From Anthoceros angustus (Eukaryota > Streptophyta > Anthocerotopsida > Anthocerotales > Anthocerotaceae): a DNA stretch of 64,000 nt. Below, piece by piece: positions 23,765 to 36,404 of this stretch. Where the stretch lies: NCBI GenBank assembly GCA_010909165.1, contig VJWM01000288.1:62001-126000 (forward strand). Direction: 5' to 3'. Both the position numbers and the translations under genes were made by a program. The notes beneath the pieces are model-generated. The model did not search any database, was not told the DNA's origin, and saw nothing but the letters and a program-made list of their open reading frames with translations. The stretch's first letter is position 1, and every line of letters begins with the position of its first letter.

Positions 23765-25524
23765 CTATGACGCATCGGGAGGACTCCTGCGACTGTTGGC
23801 ACTGCCGAATGCTGCCAACAGTCTGAGTAACTCGGTGACGGAGAACTCTATACGCTCCCCTGATGTGCCGCGTGTTTGGGCCTCAGTTGCTGCCCGCCTG
23901 GCGTTTTGGTACTCGAACGCGGCTACCTTGGACGTCCGGGACTTCCGAAACACAGTCTCGAAGTCCTCTTGTTTCAATGGCCTGGGTTCCTGCACACATG
24001 GAATACGCCAGATCAGTCCAGGAGATCAAGTCTCACCTCTCCGAACAATCTCGAGTTTTAAGAAGCCACTCACAAGTATCTGCACCCCTTCCCCGGCCTT
24101 TTTTTCATCTTCGAGGAGATCCCTTATAGGCAGGTAAGCAGCTTCCTTGCAAAGCTCTGTTAGATCCGAGCCACTATACCCTTCACACATTGCTGCGAGC
24201 CGATCGATGTCAATTTGCTCCTCAACGTCTTCGTCCTTCAGGATGACTTTTAATATGCTGGCCCGCTGTTTCAGGTCCGGCAATCCAACCTCAAAAGCTC
24301 TTGGCAGGCGCCTCAAAATAGCTTCGTCCAGCTCCCAGGGTCTATTGGTGGCAGCCAGTACCATGACACGGGCATTCTCTGGATAACACAAAGCAGACAA
24401 AATTACAAACAAACCTGAAGTATCCACTTCAAAACAGCAAAAAATCTGCAGGCTACAGAATTGACTTTGCCTGGGGTAAAGAAATCAGAAACCCTGCTCC
24501 ACAGCGCAGCAACAGAACTTACGGTCTGTAGTAAAACCATCCCATAAAGCCATGAACTCAGTCTTCATATTTGTCAGGGCCTCATGCTCAGTGACTTGAC
24601 GCTGCCCGAGAAAGCTGTCAACTTCGTCGATGAATATGATAGCAGGTTGGAGCTTGCCAGCAAGGGTGAAAACTGCTGTAACTGCAATGTGGATGCACAC
24701 GCATGTTAAGTCCTAGCTGCCTCGACAAACCAAATCGCACTTGGCTGCAACAGACTACTCGCCCAAAGCCAAGCAAGCAATAAACACACCCAAAATTCAG
24801 ACAGGACATTGAGCCTACAGCTCTCCATACCTAACTTTTGCGAATCCCCGAACCACTTGCTCATAAGAGTTGCGATGCGCACGTTGATAAACACAGCCTG
24901 AGACTCCTTGGCAATGGCCTTCGCCAGCAAAGTCTTGCCTGTTCCGGGCGGGCCGAAAAGCAAGACACCCTTCTGGGGCCTCAACAGCTTTCCATGCTCA
25001 AATAAATCAGGCCTTTGCAAGGGCAAAATCACCAATTCAATCAGAGATTGCTTTACAGACTCGAGCCCTCCGATAGAGTTAAACGTCACGTCGATATCCT
25101 CCGGATTGACGACATCACACGCAATCATATCCTGCAACAAATCGCATACCCACAATCAGCCAATGTGAAAAACGATTAAGCCCGGTCAGCTGCCGACATC
25201 ATCAGACACGCTGATACGAACGACGACAAAAAGCAGGCAGTCCAAAACCCCATCCCGCGTTGCCACCCAATTCTCTCCACCGTATTACAAGGGGATCACC
25301 TCATAGGTGTTGGTCTGTATCAGCGGCCGATTAAGCCTCTTAGCTATCTCCTTCTTGCGCTCTGCCGCCTTCTTGGCCTGGCCCCGGTTGGGATCCAAAT
25401 GGCGTAATCCCACGAAGAGCACCAGGCAACTCAGAGCTGCGCTAACGGCATAAAGAAACAATTCCTGCCCAATGGAAACCGCCCGCCTCCCGGCGGCCCC
25501 CATTCCCGCTCTGCTTCCACTCAC
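23765..25524 (-). CDS. MSP1: Membrane-anchored AAA ATPase, Msp1/ATAD1 family
   Basis: Five exons (25524-25300, 25131-24831, 24681-24523, 24378-24074, 23989-23765) total 1215 nt, 404 aa. A transmembrane segment at about residues 21-41 ([19 protein letters not shown]) and the [20 protein letters not shown] linker precede one AAA domain: Walker A GPPGTGKT (135-142), pore-region KWFGD, Walker [15 protein letters not shown] (about 190), sensor-1 LAATNRP, arginine-finger region [14 protein letters not shown] and a C-terminal lid. The family extracts mistargeted tail-anchored proteins from the mitochondrial or peroxisomal outer membrane. The gene is head-to-head with TSR2, sharing a 585-bp intergenic promoter. 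An alternative start is residue 8 (MGAAGRR). Confidence 0.95.
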
Positions 25525-26109
25525 TCACGCAGACATGGAGAATGCAAAGCGCCATGAACAGATCATCCTGGAGCGTTGCGACGGGTTCCACCTACCCAGG
25601 ACCGACACCTAGCTGCGGGTCTCCAGACCCAGCCTGCCGCCAAGAACAAGAATCAATTCATGAGCTCCAAGCGAGACACGCAGGGGAGTGTGCAATGCTC
25701 AGCCAAACCCTACCAAACTCCCTGCCAAGAGGGTTTAGGGTTGAAGTAACCATGGCTTCGGCGAAGCATCCTCCTAGGGTCCTCCCTACACCCTACAAAG
25801 TACAGACCTATTGCACTCCACCCGTTGTAAGAACGTAAATTATGCCCCTCAAGATCGAGAGTTTCCCGACCTGGCCTACCTACTCTGTTGAATTTGCAAC
25901 GATTTAGATGAAACCCTTGATCGACATATAGGCAATTGGCACAAACATAAGACCGTATGTACCTAGTCGATAACTGGAAACCTGTATATCATAAGGTCAA
26001 GCAACGTGGGTATCTAACAGGTGAGAAGGAAAGGAATCGCTGGAAAGTAGAAGCAGGGGGGCTCAAGGGGAAGGCGAAACCAGGCAAGAGTCCCGAGTCA
26101 TTCTGCGCC
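25525..26109. promoter_or_regulatory. Bidirectional promoter between MSP1-like and TSR2 with opposed telo-boxes
   Basis: The 585-bp space between divergent starts contains AAACCCTAC (25705-25713) and, 18 bp on, GGGTTTAGGG (25731-25740), i.e. telo-boxes in opposite orientations. An open frame runs upstream of the TSR2 ATG (from 25957), but family similarity begins only at the MAGAG start. Confidence 0.5.
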
Positions 26110-27019
26110 ATGGCGGGTGCGGGTCCTCCACCCGTGTTAACGCAGCAAGGTCGAGACGCACTATGGGAAGGTGTGCGCCTCTACTTGTGCCGTTGGGAGG
26201 CCCTGCAACTTGCTTTGGAGCATAACGACGGCAATCCTGCTTACGTGCAGCAGCTTCATGGCGACATCCTCAAGTGGCTCACCACTACCAAAGGTCTGTT
26301 ACTGCCTCCGAGGGGTCGAGTATCTCAGGCTGGGTCAGTGTTCAGCTGCATCTTTTGCGGGTAGGTTAGGGCGAGGATCTGCGTATTGATGCCGTGTTTG
26401 TTGGATCTCTTTGGCAGGAACGCTGTATGTGGACGAGCTTGAGAATCTGCTTGACGACAGGTTGTTGCAACTATTTGGGACTGAGGCAGACGATGGCAGC
26501 ATAGAGGAGGTATGGAAGTGCAGGTGCTCTACTTCTCGCTGGAGGCTCGTCTTGGAAGCCTTGTGTCAGAGTGTTTATCGGTGGACTGTTCTTGTCGTCC
26601 AGGTTGCTGAGAAGATCATGGAATTACACGAAGATTGCCTCGTCGGTGACTTCAGGACCGTAGAAAGGCTTGCTCAAGCTCCTCCTCCGCCTCGACGCTC
26701 GGTTGGGCCTTTACTTGTTCGCTTTCCTGCATGCGGATATTGTAATACTTAATTCTGTTAGTGTCATGTTGTTGACCCTTAAGTGGCGCTTTTCTTCCAG
26801 GTTGCTGTGGCAAGTGACACCGAGCAGGCGAGTGATGAGGAGGACGACGATGAAATGGAAGACGCTGCCAGTGAGGATGTTGAGCAGAAACTAGATCCCG
26901 CCCCTTCAAAGAGTGCTGTTGCCTCTAAGAGCGCTGGACATTTAACTGCTGAAGAGCGAGAAGCTGGCTGGCAGACAGTCCCAGTGAGCGGGAGGCGGAG
27001 GACTAAACGTGACCAATAA
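26110..27019 (+). CDS. TSR2: Pre-rRNA-processing protein TSR2 (eS26 escortin)
   Basis: Four exons (26110-26293, 26418-26509, 26603-26701, 26801-27019) total 594 nt, 197 aa. The TSR2 domain occupies the N-terminal half: LWEGVRLYLCRWEALQLALE, VDELENLLDDRLLQLFGTEA, VAEKIMELHEDC. An acidic stretch (EEDDDEMEDAASEDVEQ) follows, and a conserved tail EREAGWQTVPVSGRRR. TSR2 shields ribosomal protein eS26 and hands it to pre-40S particles. The third donor (G/GTTGGG) is non-ideal, so that junction is less certain, though the phase fits. It is convergent with the glucosylceramide synthase gene 215 bp away. Confidence 0.92.
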
Positions 27020-27234
27020 CTTGTGTTTTAGTAGGGCTGGCTTTTCACTCGTCGCGGGAAATTCTGGACTAAACTCCACTATGGGGAAGAGGTGACGAAA
27101 GTAACTTGACGAGACCTATCACAAAGGTGGGCAGCAGTATCCCTAGTCATCCAGGGGACTCACTTTCCGATATAAGAAAGGATCCCAATAAATGAGAAAC
27201 CGATACATGGTGTGATCCGTCTACGCTTTAGTCC

Positions 27235-30136
27235 TTACAATGAGTTATACTTCGTTCTTCGATAGAACGAGAACCAGCAAGGAAGACGACGAACCAGATC
27301 ATCATCATAAAGCTTAGCTTTCAGATTTGTGGTAGCCGGTCCATCCATCCGTTCCATCTGCATTAGGAAGCAGCATAACCCTGTCAGAAAACGGGCATAC
27401 CACTGTCAAAACGTGCGTGGGTTCGACTCGTCACCTTCGAAATTTTCCCAGAACGCAGCTTGTATCGAACACCAGACCACTCTATAGTTTGAAAGATGTG
27501 CGAATGAAACGCAGAAATAGGGTACAAAAAATTATCCACGAACATAGCAATAAAGACCTGCACAGATGATGTCACAAAGATCAACCCAAGACCTCGCTCG
27601 GTACACGGGCCAACCCCAACAACGAGGCACACAGAGGAGAGTAACACCCTTACATGCAGCCAATTGTAATTCTGAAAAGACACGGGTCGTGCTTCTGGTG
27701 ACAATGCGTTGCACAAGCTGATTTCCACTTTGGACAGATGTCGAATGGTACAAACTTCAACCACAGTACATAATACTACCATCGCTGCCAGTGTCAAGCC
27801 TGTTGTACAACAGATCAAGCACGAGAATCCAATGCCAATGAACAACAGGCAACGCTAAGGTTCAGAAGGTAAAACCTGAGACAGAGGAGGCAACAATGAA
27901 GGGAGAAGTCCCGAAGAGTGTCCTCACTGCAGCCAATAGGTGCACAACCACTGTAATGTATTGGAAGCAAAAGCCCCAAGACAACCAGCAATGGGAGGAG
28001 AACAAAGCACGATTCATCATCCAATTAAATGGCGTGTTGTATGTCTCAAGAACGATAGTCTGCTTTCTCAAGTAGTTCCAATACCTAGGCATTTGTAACC
28101 AAGCAACAACATAAACCCAGTCAGGCAAAATGCAGCCCGTCAGACACAGAAACCCAGATCAGCCAGAGACGAGTGAAGATGACTCTGTAGCTTAGTCTCA
28201 CCGAGGAAAGCTCAAGTTTTTTGCAAGGGGATGAATGAATATAGCCCTTGGTGGGGACCAGATGACTTGTTTGTTTGCCCCTGCGTAGCATGATCACTGC
28301 AATCGTTATAAACGTGGGAAAGGGTTGATACATGAAACTGGAGCATGTGCTACTAGGAGAGAATTAGAATCATTGGAACAAAAAAGACCTGAAACTGCAG
28401 CAAGTGTCATGTCATCAGAGTAGCCCCCATCACGCAACCCAGAGACCATTCCAAAACGATCTGTCCTGAAATCTGCGGCATGCATCTGTGCAGTGAACCC
28501 ACAAGCATTCAGGCTAGACTAAGTGTGAAGCGTGGCTGATTGGTCAAGAACACACAGTATGATTCCATGTTCCTACTCACCATCATGCATCCACCCCAAA
28601 GGAAGATGGTCCTCCCACCTGTAGCGAAACCTATTGAGCATGGCTGTGCAAACTCTAGCGTAAGTTAGGAAGTCCCGTAGAAGTAAAGCAACAGAGAAGC
28701 TCTTGAACTCAATCTCACCATGTGATACTCGTAAATGCAATAGCTCCCCAAACTTCCTGAAGGTACATCAAAAGGATAACCTGTTTGTATAAATATCTGT
28801 CAAAAGCAAATTGTGCCCCCGTTCCTTAAGTACCTGCAATTGGTGAGGACCGAGGTTGACATAGACACAGCACCTGGTAACAGGACAGACTTAGTTCTCA
28901 TGCCCACATCGTTCACAGGCTTAAGGATTCACACCTCCGGGTGCTCTTCCATATTTGCCACAAGGCAGCCTATAGTTCCCGGATGAAGACGTACGTCATC
29001 ATCCAGGAAAAGAACATATTTTGTATCTGGATGCATGGACTCCACACCTGCCTATAACCATCGCACAGGTTAACAGAGATCACTTGATGCTTGTTATTGA
29101 GCCAAACCTGTACTACCCAGATGCAATGTCATACCAGCTGATTGTGGATCTTTTGACTGCATGTAGATGCCAATCCAGCGACTATTATTCTGGCTTGCAA
29201 TTGCCCCTACAATAAACACAGAACCTGAGATTAGTAGTCTTGCAGTTCTTGCTTGATTGTACCGCCAAACAAATATTTGCAAGACCGAAGGAACAGAGGG
29301 AGTCTTGAACGTAACGACCTTCAGGTCCAACAGAAGCTGTGAAGCAGCATCATAAGCTGGATCATCCACGCTCTCGACAACGAACAAAAACTCAAGAGGC
29401 CCTCCATATAGAGAAATAACCTGCAGGAGATTCTTTCCGACAGATGTCCAGAGAAGGCAGTTCTAGTGAACATGCTTGAACGTGCTAATGCCCTGAGAGC
29501 AGCTTTGCTGAGCGCACCTGGCTATGCCAATTGCTGAAGCTGTACTCCCCTACTCCTTTCACTGGCATCACGACTCCCACCCTCGGCAACCTTGCCTGAA
29601 CTGAATGCTCCAGGTCATTTACGTCAGGGTACAAAAAAGAAAGACTGTTGCCACCCTTCTCCCTGTCCTTCAGTTCCTCAAGCTCTCTTGCCCTGCAATG
29701 CGAGCCACACCATGGTCCACGCTTAAGCGCATTCTCAGCTACGTCCTATCCGACGATATCGGAAGCCCAAACAACGGTGCACGGGCAATGCGGTACCGTG
29801 TGCGTGATGCATACACAAATCCTGCTGAGAAAAGTAGGCAGATGAGGCATCCCTGCGCCATGGGACAAACACCAGGTGTTAAAATCCCAGAAAACAAGCA
29901 CGCTTGTAGACCAAGGAGGGGGGCAGGAGGAAGCAGATTCTAGCTTATTCAAATCGACCAAGCGTCCCGACCCAGCAACCCTGGACACATGGAGCAGCCC
30001 AGAACAGAGACCACATTGTAAGGCCCCCATGAGCCAGAGCAAAGCATACCTGGATCTGAAATGCAATGGCCATAGGATGCTGGAACAGAAAGCTCGCCGC
30101 CGACAGCCAGCAGTCGATGGTGTTCCAGAGGCCCAT
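27235..30136 (-). CDS. GCS: Ceramide glucosyltransferase (glucosylceramide synthase, GT21)
   Basis: Fourteen exons: 30136-30050, 29852-29797, 29692-29518, 29420-29319, 29206-29135, 29051-28935, 28796-28719, 28643-28581, 28485-28389, 28280-28202, 28084-27876, 27799-27654, 27557-27435, 27357-27235; total 1527 nt, 508 aa (Arabidopsis about 519). Transfers glucose from UDP-glucose to ceramide in the ER/Golgi. An N-terminal membrane segment (CLICLLFSAGFVYA) precedes the GT2-like fold: PRVGVVMPVKGVGEY, FVVESVDDPAY (D1), VLFLDDDVRLHPG (D2), GFATGGRTIFLWGGCMM, GGYSDDMTLAA (D3) and RYWNYLRKQT in place of the (Q/R)xxRW signature, then C-terminal membrane helices (VFIAMFVDNFLYPISAF, WSGVRYKL). The last exon (basic tail) is the least certain; an alternative acceptor would end the protein at GYAAS. 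All other junctions preserve family alignment and phase. Confidence 0.95.
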
Positions 30137-30496
30137 CCTGCCAATCGCCTCAAGGCCGCATCTAAGGGTAAAGCGAGCAATTTGTGAGCGAGGATCAGCC
30201 GTTCAGCTCGCTACAGGAGAGGAAGACGGGTCATTTGGCACCCGCTGCCAGCCTGGTGGGTCTCTTCCAGTCAGCGTCATACACAGCCGCCGAGACCGGC
30301 CAAGGGGGCCAGAAATTACATACGAATTTTCTTCACCCGTAAGATCCCTCTGTCTGGAGTACAGTATTTGCCCACCTCGAAGTCCTGTCCACATTTTGCT
30401 CTGGATCGACAATCCATACCTGGTATCAGATTGATCCCGCGAATCAGATTGATCGGTATCCACTGTCCATGATCTCATTACATCCTTTTTGTTTTA

Positions 30497-30560
30497 GCGG
30501 AAACAATAGGTACATCTTATAGGCAACGAAGCGGAAACAATACATCTTATAGGCAACGAA
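30497..30560. repeat. Short tandem duplication upstream of GCS
   Basis: GCGGAAACAATAGGTACATC plus TTATAGGCAACGAA is followed immediately by the same sequence lacking four bases. The surrounding 30137-30690 is presumed GCS promoter and intergenic DNA without other recognised features. Confidence 0.75.
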
Positions 30561-30695
30561 GACTATTAAAAAGAAGAGATGGGAACCCATCTACCCCGAA
30601 CCGGTCCTTTTGAGGTGGATTGGTTAACAAAGCGAGGTGAGACAACCACTAAAGGGCCAAGGGGCTAGCCCCACGAATGCCAACCCCAAAGCTAC

Positions 30696-31094
30696 CTACT
30701 GAATATCGTAGTTCAAGATGAGGAAAGGCCTACCTACAAGTGGTGTCGATGATGCTACGTTTCCTGCACTCCTTGCCCATAGGTCCTTGAGTCTCAATGG
30801 CAAGCCGTCCTGCAAAGATGTGTACTTGTGTACCTTGGCAGTCGCGCATCCCTCCGCCGCCCAAACCGGAGGGTTGATAATGACGTGCTCACAAATGGAG
30901 TTTCGGATAGGATCCACTACGACGACATCTGCAACAAAGATTTGGTGCCCCCGATCAGAAATAGATTTGCCCTGAGTGGACACCCCATGGCACAGGGTGT
31001 ATGGATGCTCCCTGTAGAAAATAACTGCTCTCCTTGGCCATCGACAACATGACATCACGATTGGCGTCATGCGGAGCGATACGATGCCCTTCAA
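30696..31094 (-). pseudogene. Possible C-terminal fragment of a LINE-type polyprotein
   Basis: A minus-strand frame contains GHQIFVADVVVVDPIRNSI followed by WAAEGCATAKVHKYTS. It resembles the tail of plant/algal LINE reverse-transcriptase proteins, where a (V)DVTVVDP(L/T)R motif is followed by an A-A-KxxKY helix. No RT core is attached. Recognition is weak and from memory. Confidence 0.4.
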
Positions 31095-31106
31095 TTGGAC
31101 AACAAG

Positions 31107-31721
31107 CTAGGTGGGACCCTGAGTCGTCGAGGGGCCCCTACCGCATCTTTGAGAGAGCAGGCGAGGCCGGATCAAACCAGTGAACCTCGTTGCGATGAAA
31201 ATTTTGCTTCTAATGCTCTGCCTCTCCACGACCATCCAATGCCCGCCAAATCTGCTTTTGGCTGACACCAATGTGCTTTGCCAGTATTGGAACCAGGTTA
31301 ACCGTTCAATGTCTTTCGACAATATGAGGCTCCACAACGTGTTGCGTGCTTGCAAGTGATCGCCCACTTGCACATCCCTCAGATTTCCGCAAGCCGTCCT
31401 CAGGTTCTGCATTACAACACCAAACAGCTGCGCATCTTTGGCGTCCAGAGGGAAAGGAATCCAAAAATCCTGAAGGAGAGGAGTACGCTGAAACCACTCC
31501 AAAATCTCGCGTCGACATGGACTTGAAAACTGCTTTGTCATCTTCAAAAACTCTTCTGCCAACGCCTTGGCCACTTGCTGCTTCCTTCGCACTGTGCACT
31601 CCTCCCTTCCCAAGGTAGTTGCTACTACCCGCTGCATTGCCCGCCACACACGTAATCTCACTATGGAAGTCGAAGGACGTGTTGGCACTTCCACATTCCC
31701 CTCTTCTCCAACAACCTGCAA
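31107..31721 (-). other. Unrecognised 204-codon open frame, possibly transposon-derived
   Basis: A frame on the minus strand with basic, tryptophan-containing helical-looking segments (LRVWRAMQRVV, LEWFQRTPLLQDFWIPFP, TWFQYWQSTLVSAKS). It lies directly upstream of the LINE-like fragment and is read in the same direction, so both may come from one element. I do not recognise a domain. The stretch 31722-32640 beyond it has an unrecognised plus-strand frame at 32064-32423 and nothing else. Confidence 0.3.
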
Positions 31722-33443
31722 GTTGCTTCTTCGATGTGCCTCTTCCCTTACAACAGCTTGCCTCTCATGCTACCTACGTTTGTTGGCTGCCCAAGACGGG
31801 GGCTGGCCGGATCGATCTCTCGCCTTCATACACACTTCCTCTCCGCTAGCACATCTGCTGTCCACGCACACCTCCAATAGCCCTGTGATCCGGGGCGGGA
31901 AAAACTTTGCGCCCAAAACTGCAGCAAAAACCCCCATCGCCTAACCCAATTCGAAACGTCAAACTCAATTGACTTTTGCGGTGATGGCATGCCACCGCTT
32001 GGTGGCCGCTTGACAACTTAGCTACTAGCACGTTTTTGACCACCAAAGCGGGCAACTACCCAGTTGTGGAGAATCCGCAGGCAATTGTGGAGATGCTGGA
32101 TAGGCTTCTATGTTGCTTCTGTTGGCACATATCCCTTCCACAAGACGAGGAAGCGGGACGGCGACGAACAAACTTATCCGCGAGGACGTCTTCAACCTCG
32201 TATTCGAGGGCTTAATGAACAAGCTCAAGTGGGGGGCAAGTTGGGGGGTGCCGATGTAGGGTTTGAGGAGCCCCGCATGGAAGACATCGTGGATCCGCCG
32301 GGTGGGGGGGAGTTGGAGTTGGAGTTGGTAGGCAGCAGGCCCGATGCGTCGGCGGATAGGAAAGGGACCGACCCAACGGTGTTGGAGTTTGCGAGCGCCA
32401 AGTGTGTTGAGGTTGCGGGCTGAAAGAAGGACGAGCTAGTCTACTTGAAAGGTGATATCAGGGTGATCAATCTCAGCAGATTTTTTCTATTGGTTATGAG
32501 CTTTCTAGAGGTTGCATTGAGCTTCCTAGAGAATCTGGACATGGGTGTGGATGGTCTTTGTGGTTGATTGATTGGTGTGAAAGACCACATGTACACTAAC
32601 CCCTCTCCGAAGTGTCGGGATGAACGATTTTTTTTGTTTTGGGTGTGTTAGTATAGCAAAGTGCTTTGAGAATCGTCTGGGTAAGGCCTTTTATACGGGA
32701 ATGGTCCTTGGCCCTTGGTGATAATAATAATTTTTTTCGGTCCTTAGGTTTTGACCCCGGATAGGTAGGTCGGAAATAGAGTCCTTGGGTTTTGGTGATT
32801 TTTGGAATAAGAGGTGTCTATATATGCTAGGAATGCTCACAATATGCCACAGTTGGGTAGTCAAGTGGGGAGGTGGCTAGTTCCACCAGTGGCGAAGAGC
32901 AGGACGTCTGAGACCGAGGGGTTACAACCCTAGTGGCGGAGGCGGGGGTCGGGGCCTTGGCGAGAGAAGGACACACCCGGCCGGTGTGAATTTCGGGAGG
33001 CGTCGGAGGCGGGCTGCAGCAAGGCTGCGCGCATGCAAGCTGCTGGGCGAGTCTGTTTGTCAGGTAGAAGGCGTCAGTCAGTCGAGGCGGCGGCGGAGGA
33101 AGACAGTAGCAGCGGCGAAGGAAAGAGGCGAGGCAAGAGGGCCCGGTAGGAGTGGAAGAAGCGTGCAAGGGTGGTGTTCCTTTCGACTGGCCTCGCAGGG
33201 GTCGAGTTTTTTCTAGGAAACAAGGAGGAAGGAGATGGCGCCCAGCTGGTGAAATCCCTGTGGCCCAACATGGACCCTTTGGAAGGTGAGGCGAGAGTGC
33301 GGGAGCTGGGCTGGAATTTATGGAGAAGAAATGGTGTTCTGACGACATTGGTGCAAGAGTGCGCCTGCAATTGAGAACCAGTCGCAAGAGGCGAGGAAGA
33401 GGCATAAGCGGGATTTGGGGCTCTTTCGAGGCGATGTATGGGC

Positions 33444-33880
33444 GAAGCATCGAGGATGGGAGCTTGGTAATTGACCCCAGAGAAAGAAGACCCCGAGAGT
33501 CGCAGCCACGCCATGAAGCCTGGGAAGTGAGGGTGAACAATGGATGGGTGACTCGCCAACTCGTGTCTGCGCAGCTGGTGGGATTGGCCAAGTGGATTTT
33601 GTGTTTCCTGCAGAACCAAAAGTTGGATCATATGGCAGACCACTTCCTGGTCTTTCTTCATGAGGTGGTTAAGGGTACACAAATCGATTGGGGGAGGATG
33701 ATCTTTGAAAGAGCCTGTGAAGAGAAGGCGAATTTGCTCTCCCCTTCCCCTCGGCCCTCCTTGATTTCACCTTTTCTGATTCATGTATTCATTAAGTGTC
33801 TCGGAGTTGGAAGTTGTATACGCCTTCATAGGCGGAAACGGTCGGGGAACTCAAGGTAGAGGAGGAGGAGTGTAAGGAGG
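33444..33880 (+). pseudogene. Gag-like core, copy 1 of element A
   Basis: Plus-strand frame with RSIEDGSLVIDP, WVTRQLVS, GLAKWILCFLQNQKLDHMAD, FLVFLHEVVKGTQIDWGRMI and FERACEEKANLL. Upstream (33230-33360) is the N-terminal part (FMEKKW in another frame). Frameshifts break it, so it is not a functional gene. Confidence 0.6.
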
Positions 33881-33967
33881 ATTAGGGAAGGATTCCGGAT
33901 TGGGAATCGCCTCCCTAGAAGATTCGGATGAAGGTGGGAGGTTTCAAGGGCAAGCGGGCGGCGGCGA

Positions 33968-34430
33968 GAAGCATCGAGGATGGGAGCTTGGTAATTGACC
34001 CCGAGAAAGAAGACCCCGAGAGTCGCAGCCACGCCATGAAGCCTGGGAAGTGAGGGTGAATAATGGATGGGTGACTCGCCAACTCGTGTCTCACACCGGT
34101 GGGATTGGCCAAGTGGATTTTGTGTTTCCTGCAGAACCAAAAGTTGGATCATATGGCGGACCACTTCCTGGTCTTTCTTCATGAGGTGGTTAAGGGTACA
34201 CAAATCGATTGGGGGAGGATGATCTTTGAAAGAGCCTGTGAAGAGAAGGCGAATTTGCTCTCCCCTTTCCCTCGGCCCTCCTTGATTTCAGCTTTTCTGA
34301 TTCATGTATTCGCGCATTCCGGGTGTCTAACGGAGTTGGAAGTTGTGTCTGCCCTTCATAGCTGGAAACCGGTCAGGGAACTCAAGGTAGAGGAGGAGGA
34401 GTGTAAGGAGGATTAGGGAAGGATTCCGGA
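33968..34430 (+). pseudogene. Gag-like core, copy 2 of element A
   Basis: Second copy about 525 bp after the first, nearly identical over DHFLVFLHEVVKGTQIDWGR and extending through FAHSGCLTELEVVSALHSW and KPVRELKVEEEECKED. Confidence 0.6.
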
Positions 34431-34502
34431 TTGGGAATCGCCTCCCTAGAAGATTCGGATGAAGGTGGGGAGGTTTCAAGGGCAAGCGGAGGCGGCGGCG
34501 AG

Positions 34503-36240
34503 AAGCATCGAGGATGGGAGCTTGGTAATTGACCCCGAGAAAGAAGACCCCGAGAGTCGCAGCCACGCCATGAAGCCTGGGAAGTGAGGGTGAATAATGG
34601 ATGGGTGACTCGCCAACTCGTGTCTCACACCGGTGGGATTGGCCAAGTGGATTTTGTGTTTCTGAGCAAAAGTTGGATCATATGGCGGACCACTTCTGGT
34701 CTTTCTTCATGAGGTGGTTAAGGTACACAAATCGATTGGGGAGGATGATCTTTGAAAGAGCCTCAAGAGAAGGCGACTTGCTCTCCCTTCCCTCGGCCCT
34801 CCTTGATTTCACCTTTTCGATTCATGTATTCGCGATTCGGTGTCTAACTGAGTTGGAAGTTGTATACGCCTTCATAGCCGGAAACCGGCAGGAACTCAAG
34901 GTAGAGGAGGAGTGTAAGGAGGATTCCGGAAGGATTCCAGCTGGGAATGCGCCTCCCTAGAAGATCTTGGATGAAGGTGGGAGGTTTCAAGGGCAAGAAG
35001 CGGAGGGGCGCGACGACCGAATGGGGGTCGGCGAAGGAAGAAGACAGCGTGAGAAGAGGAACCTGACTACACCTAGGGTCACCAGTCGAAATCGGCGGGG
35101 AGCGGGTGAAGGAGGAGAAAATAAAGGAAGCGACAAGTTGTTCCCCTCTCGGTCAGGGGATGAGTCGCTGCCGCTAGGAGATTGGAGGCGGAGGAAGAGG
35201 CGTGGCAGAAACCCCTAGAAGAGAGGGTTAGTTTGGACCAAGTCATGACGGACTCGGGACATTTTGGCGACATTTCAACGGCCGTCCATGAAGTGGAGAT
35301 AGGTGACACCGCGTCGCGAAATTGTTGTGGAGGATGGGCACGAGGACAGCCCAATTCGATCTGAGCCGACTTGACCATGGCTCGAGGCAGGCGGATCTCC
35401 TCGACCAGCGACCATGGCTCTCACCGGCCGAGTGTGCGGGACAGGAGAAGTTGCTCAAGGAAAGTTGGAGACAGGCGAGAACAAGGTGGCGGAGGCGGCG
35501 AGGCAAGAGGCGGCCCTATGCAAGGCAGGAGGCGGCTAAGGGCCATGTCCACCCAGGAGGCCTTAGTGAATCGAGGTCAAGGGGCGCATGCTACAATTGA
35601 GGAGCTTCAAGATGAGGTCTCGAGTCCAGTGAGCAGGAAACAATGGCGCCCGAGAAATTCAAGAAGTCAAGAGAGATACAAGGAGAGAGACGAAGCTAGG
35701 CCAGAGTCAAGAGAGAGGCCAAACCAAGAAAGGCCGAGCAACGCCACGCAGAGCCAAGCAACCACCGTGGGGAAGTAACCACCACGGTGGCTAAACCGCC
35801 ACCGTCGGGGAAGGAGGAACCGAGGTGGGGAAGCCACCGGCTGTGAGTACCGCAGATGGGGAGATCCTCGAAACCCGAGCAGGCCCTGTGATTGTCCACG
35901 GGAGGAGAGGTAAGGACCTCAGACGAAGGGCGATTGCGCGCGCCCGGATGAGGATGCTCATGTCCTGCCGCTCGCATGGTGAGCGGTGCTCACTCTAAAC
36001 GTGTATGTGGTTGTTGGGACAGAGGGGCGTAAACCATCTGCACATCTTGACCGCCATGCTGCCACAAAGTGGTTCCTTCGAATAGGAGCTGGCGCCTACC
36101 TCCGCAAGTAGTGCCGGAGGAGATGAGCGAGGCGAGGCCGAGCATGGAGGGAGGAGCATACTGCATGTCCAAAGGAGGAGGAGCGGACAACGGATGTAGA
36201 GGCTAAAGCGCACGGAAGGCGCGAGGAAACCGGTGAGGTG
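34503..36240 (+). repeat. 1.9-kb tandem unit 1 of element A (includes gag-like copy 3)
   Basis: Starts with the third gag-like core (34503-34960) and continues through a charged, repeat-rich region to GCATGGTGAGCGGTGCTCAC (35974) and beyond. The whole unit recurs about 1906 bp downstream. Many 1-5-bp indels separate it from copies 1 and 2. Confidence 0.7.
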
Positions 36241-36404
36241 AGAGCCGCACCGTGCGTGAGCTGGGCCCGAATTTATGGAGAAGAAATGGTGTACCAAAGA
36301 TTGGTGCAAGAGTGCGCCTGCAATTGAGAACCAGTCGCAAGAGGGCGACGCGAGGAAGAGGCCGAAGCTGGATGGGGCTCTTCGAGCAGCAGAAGGCGAG
36401 AAGC

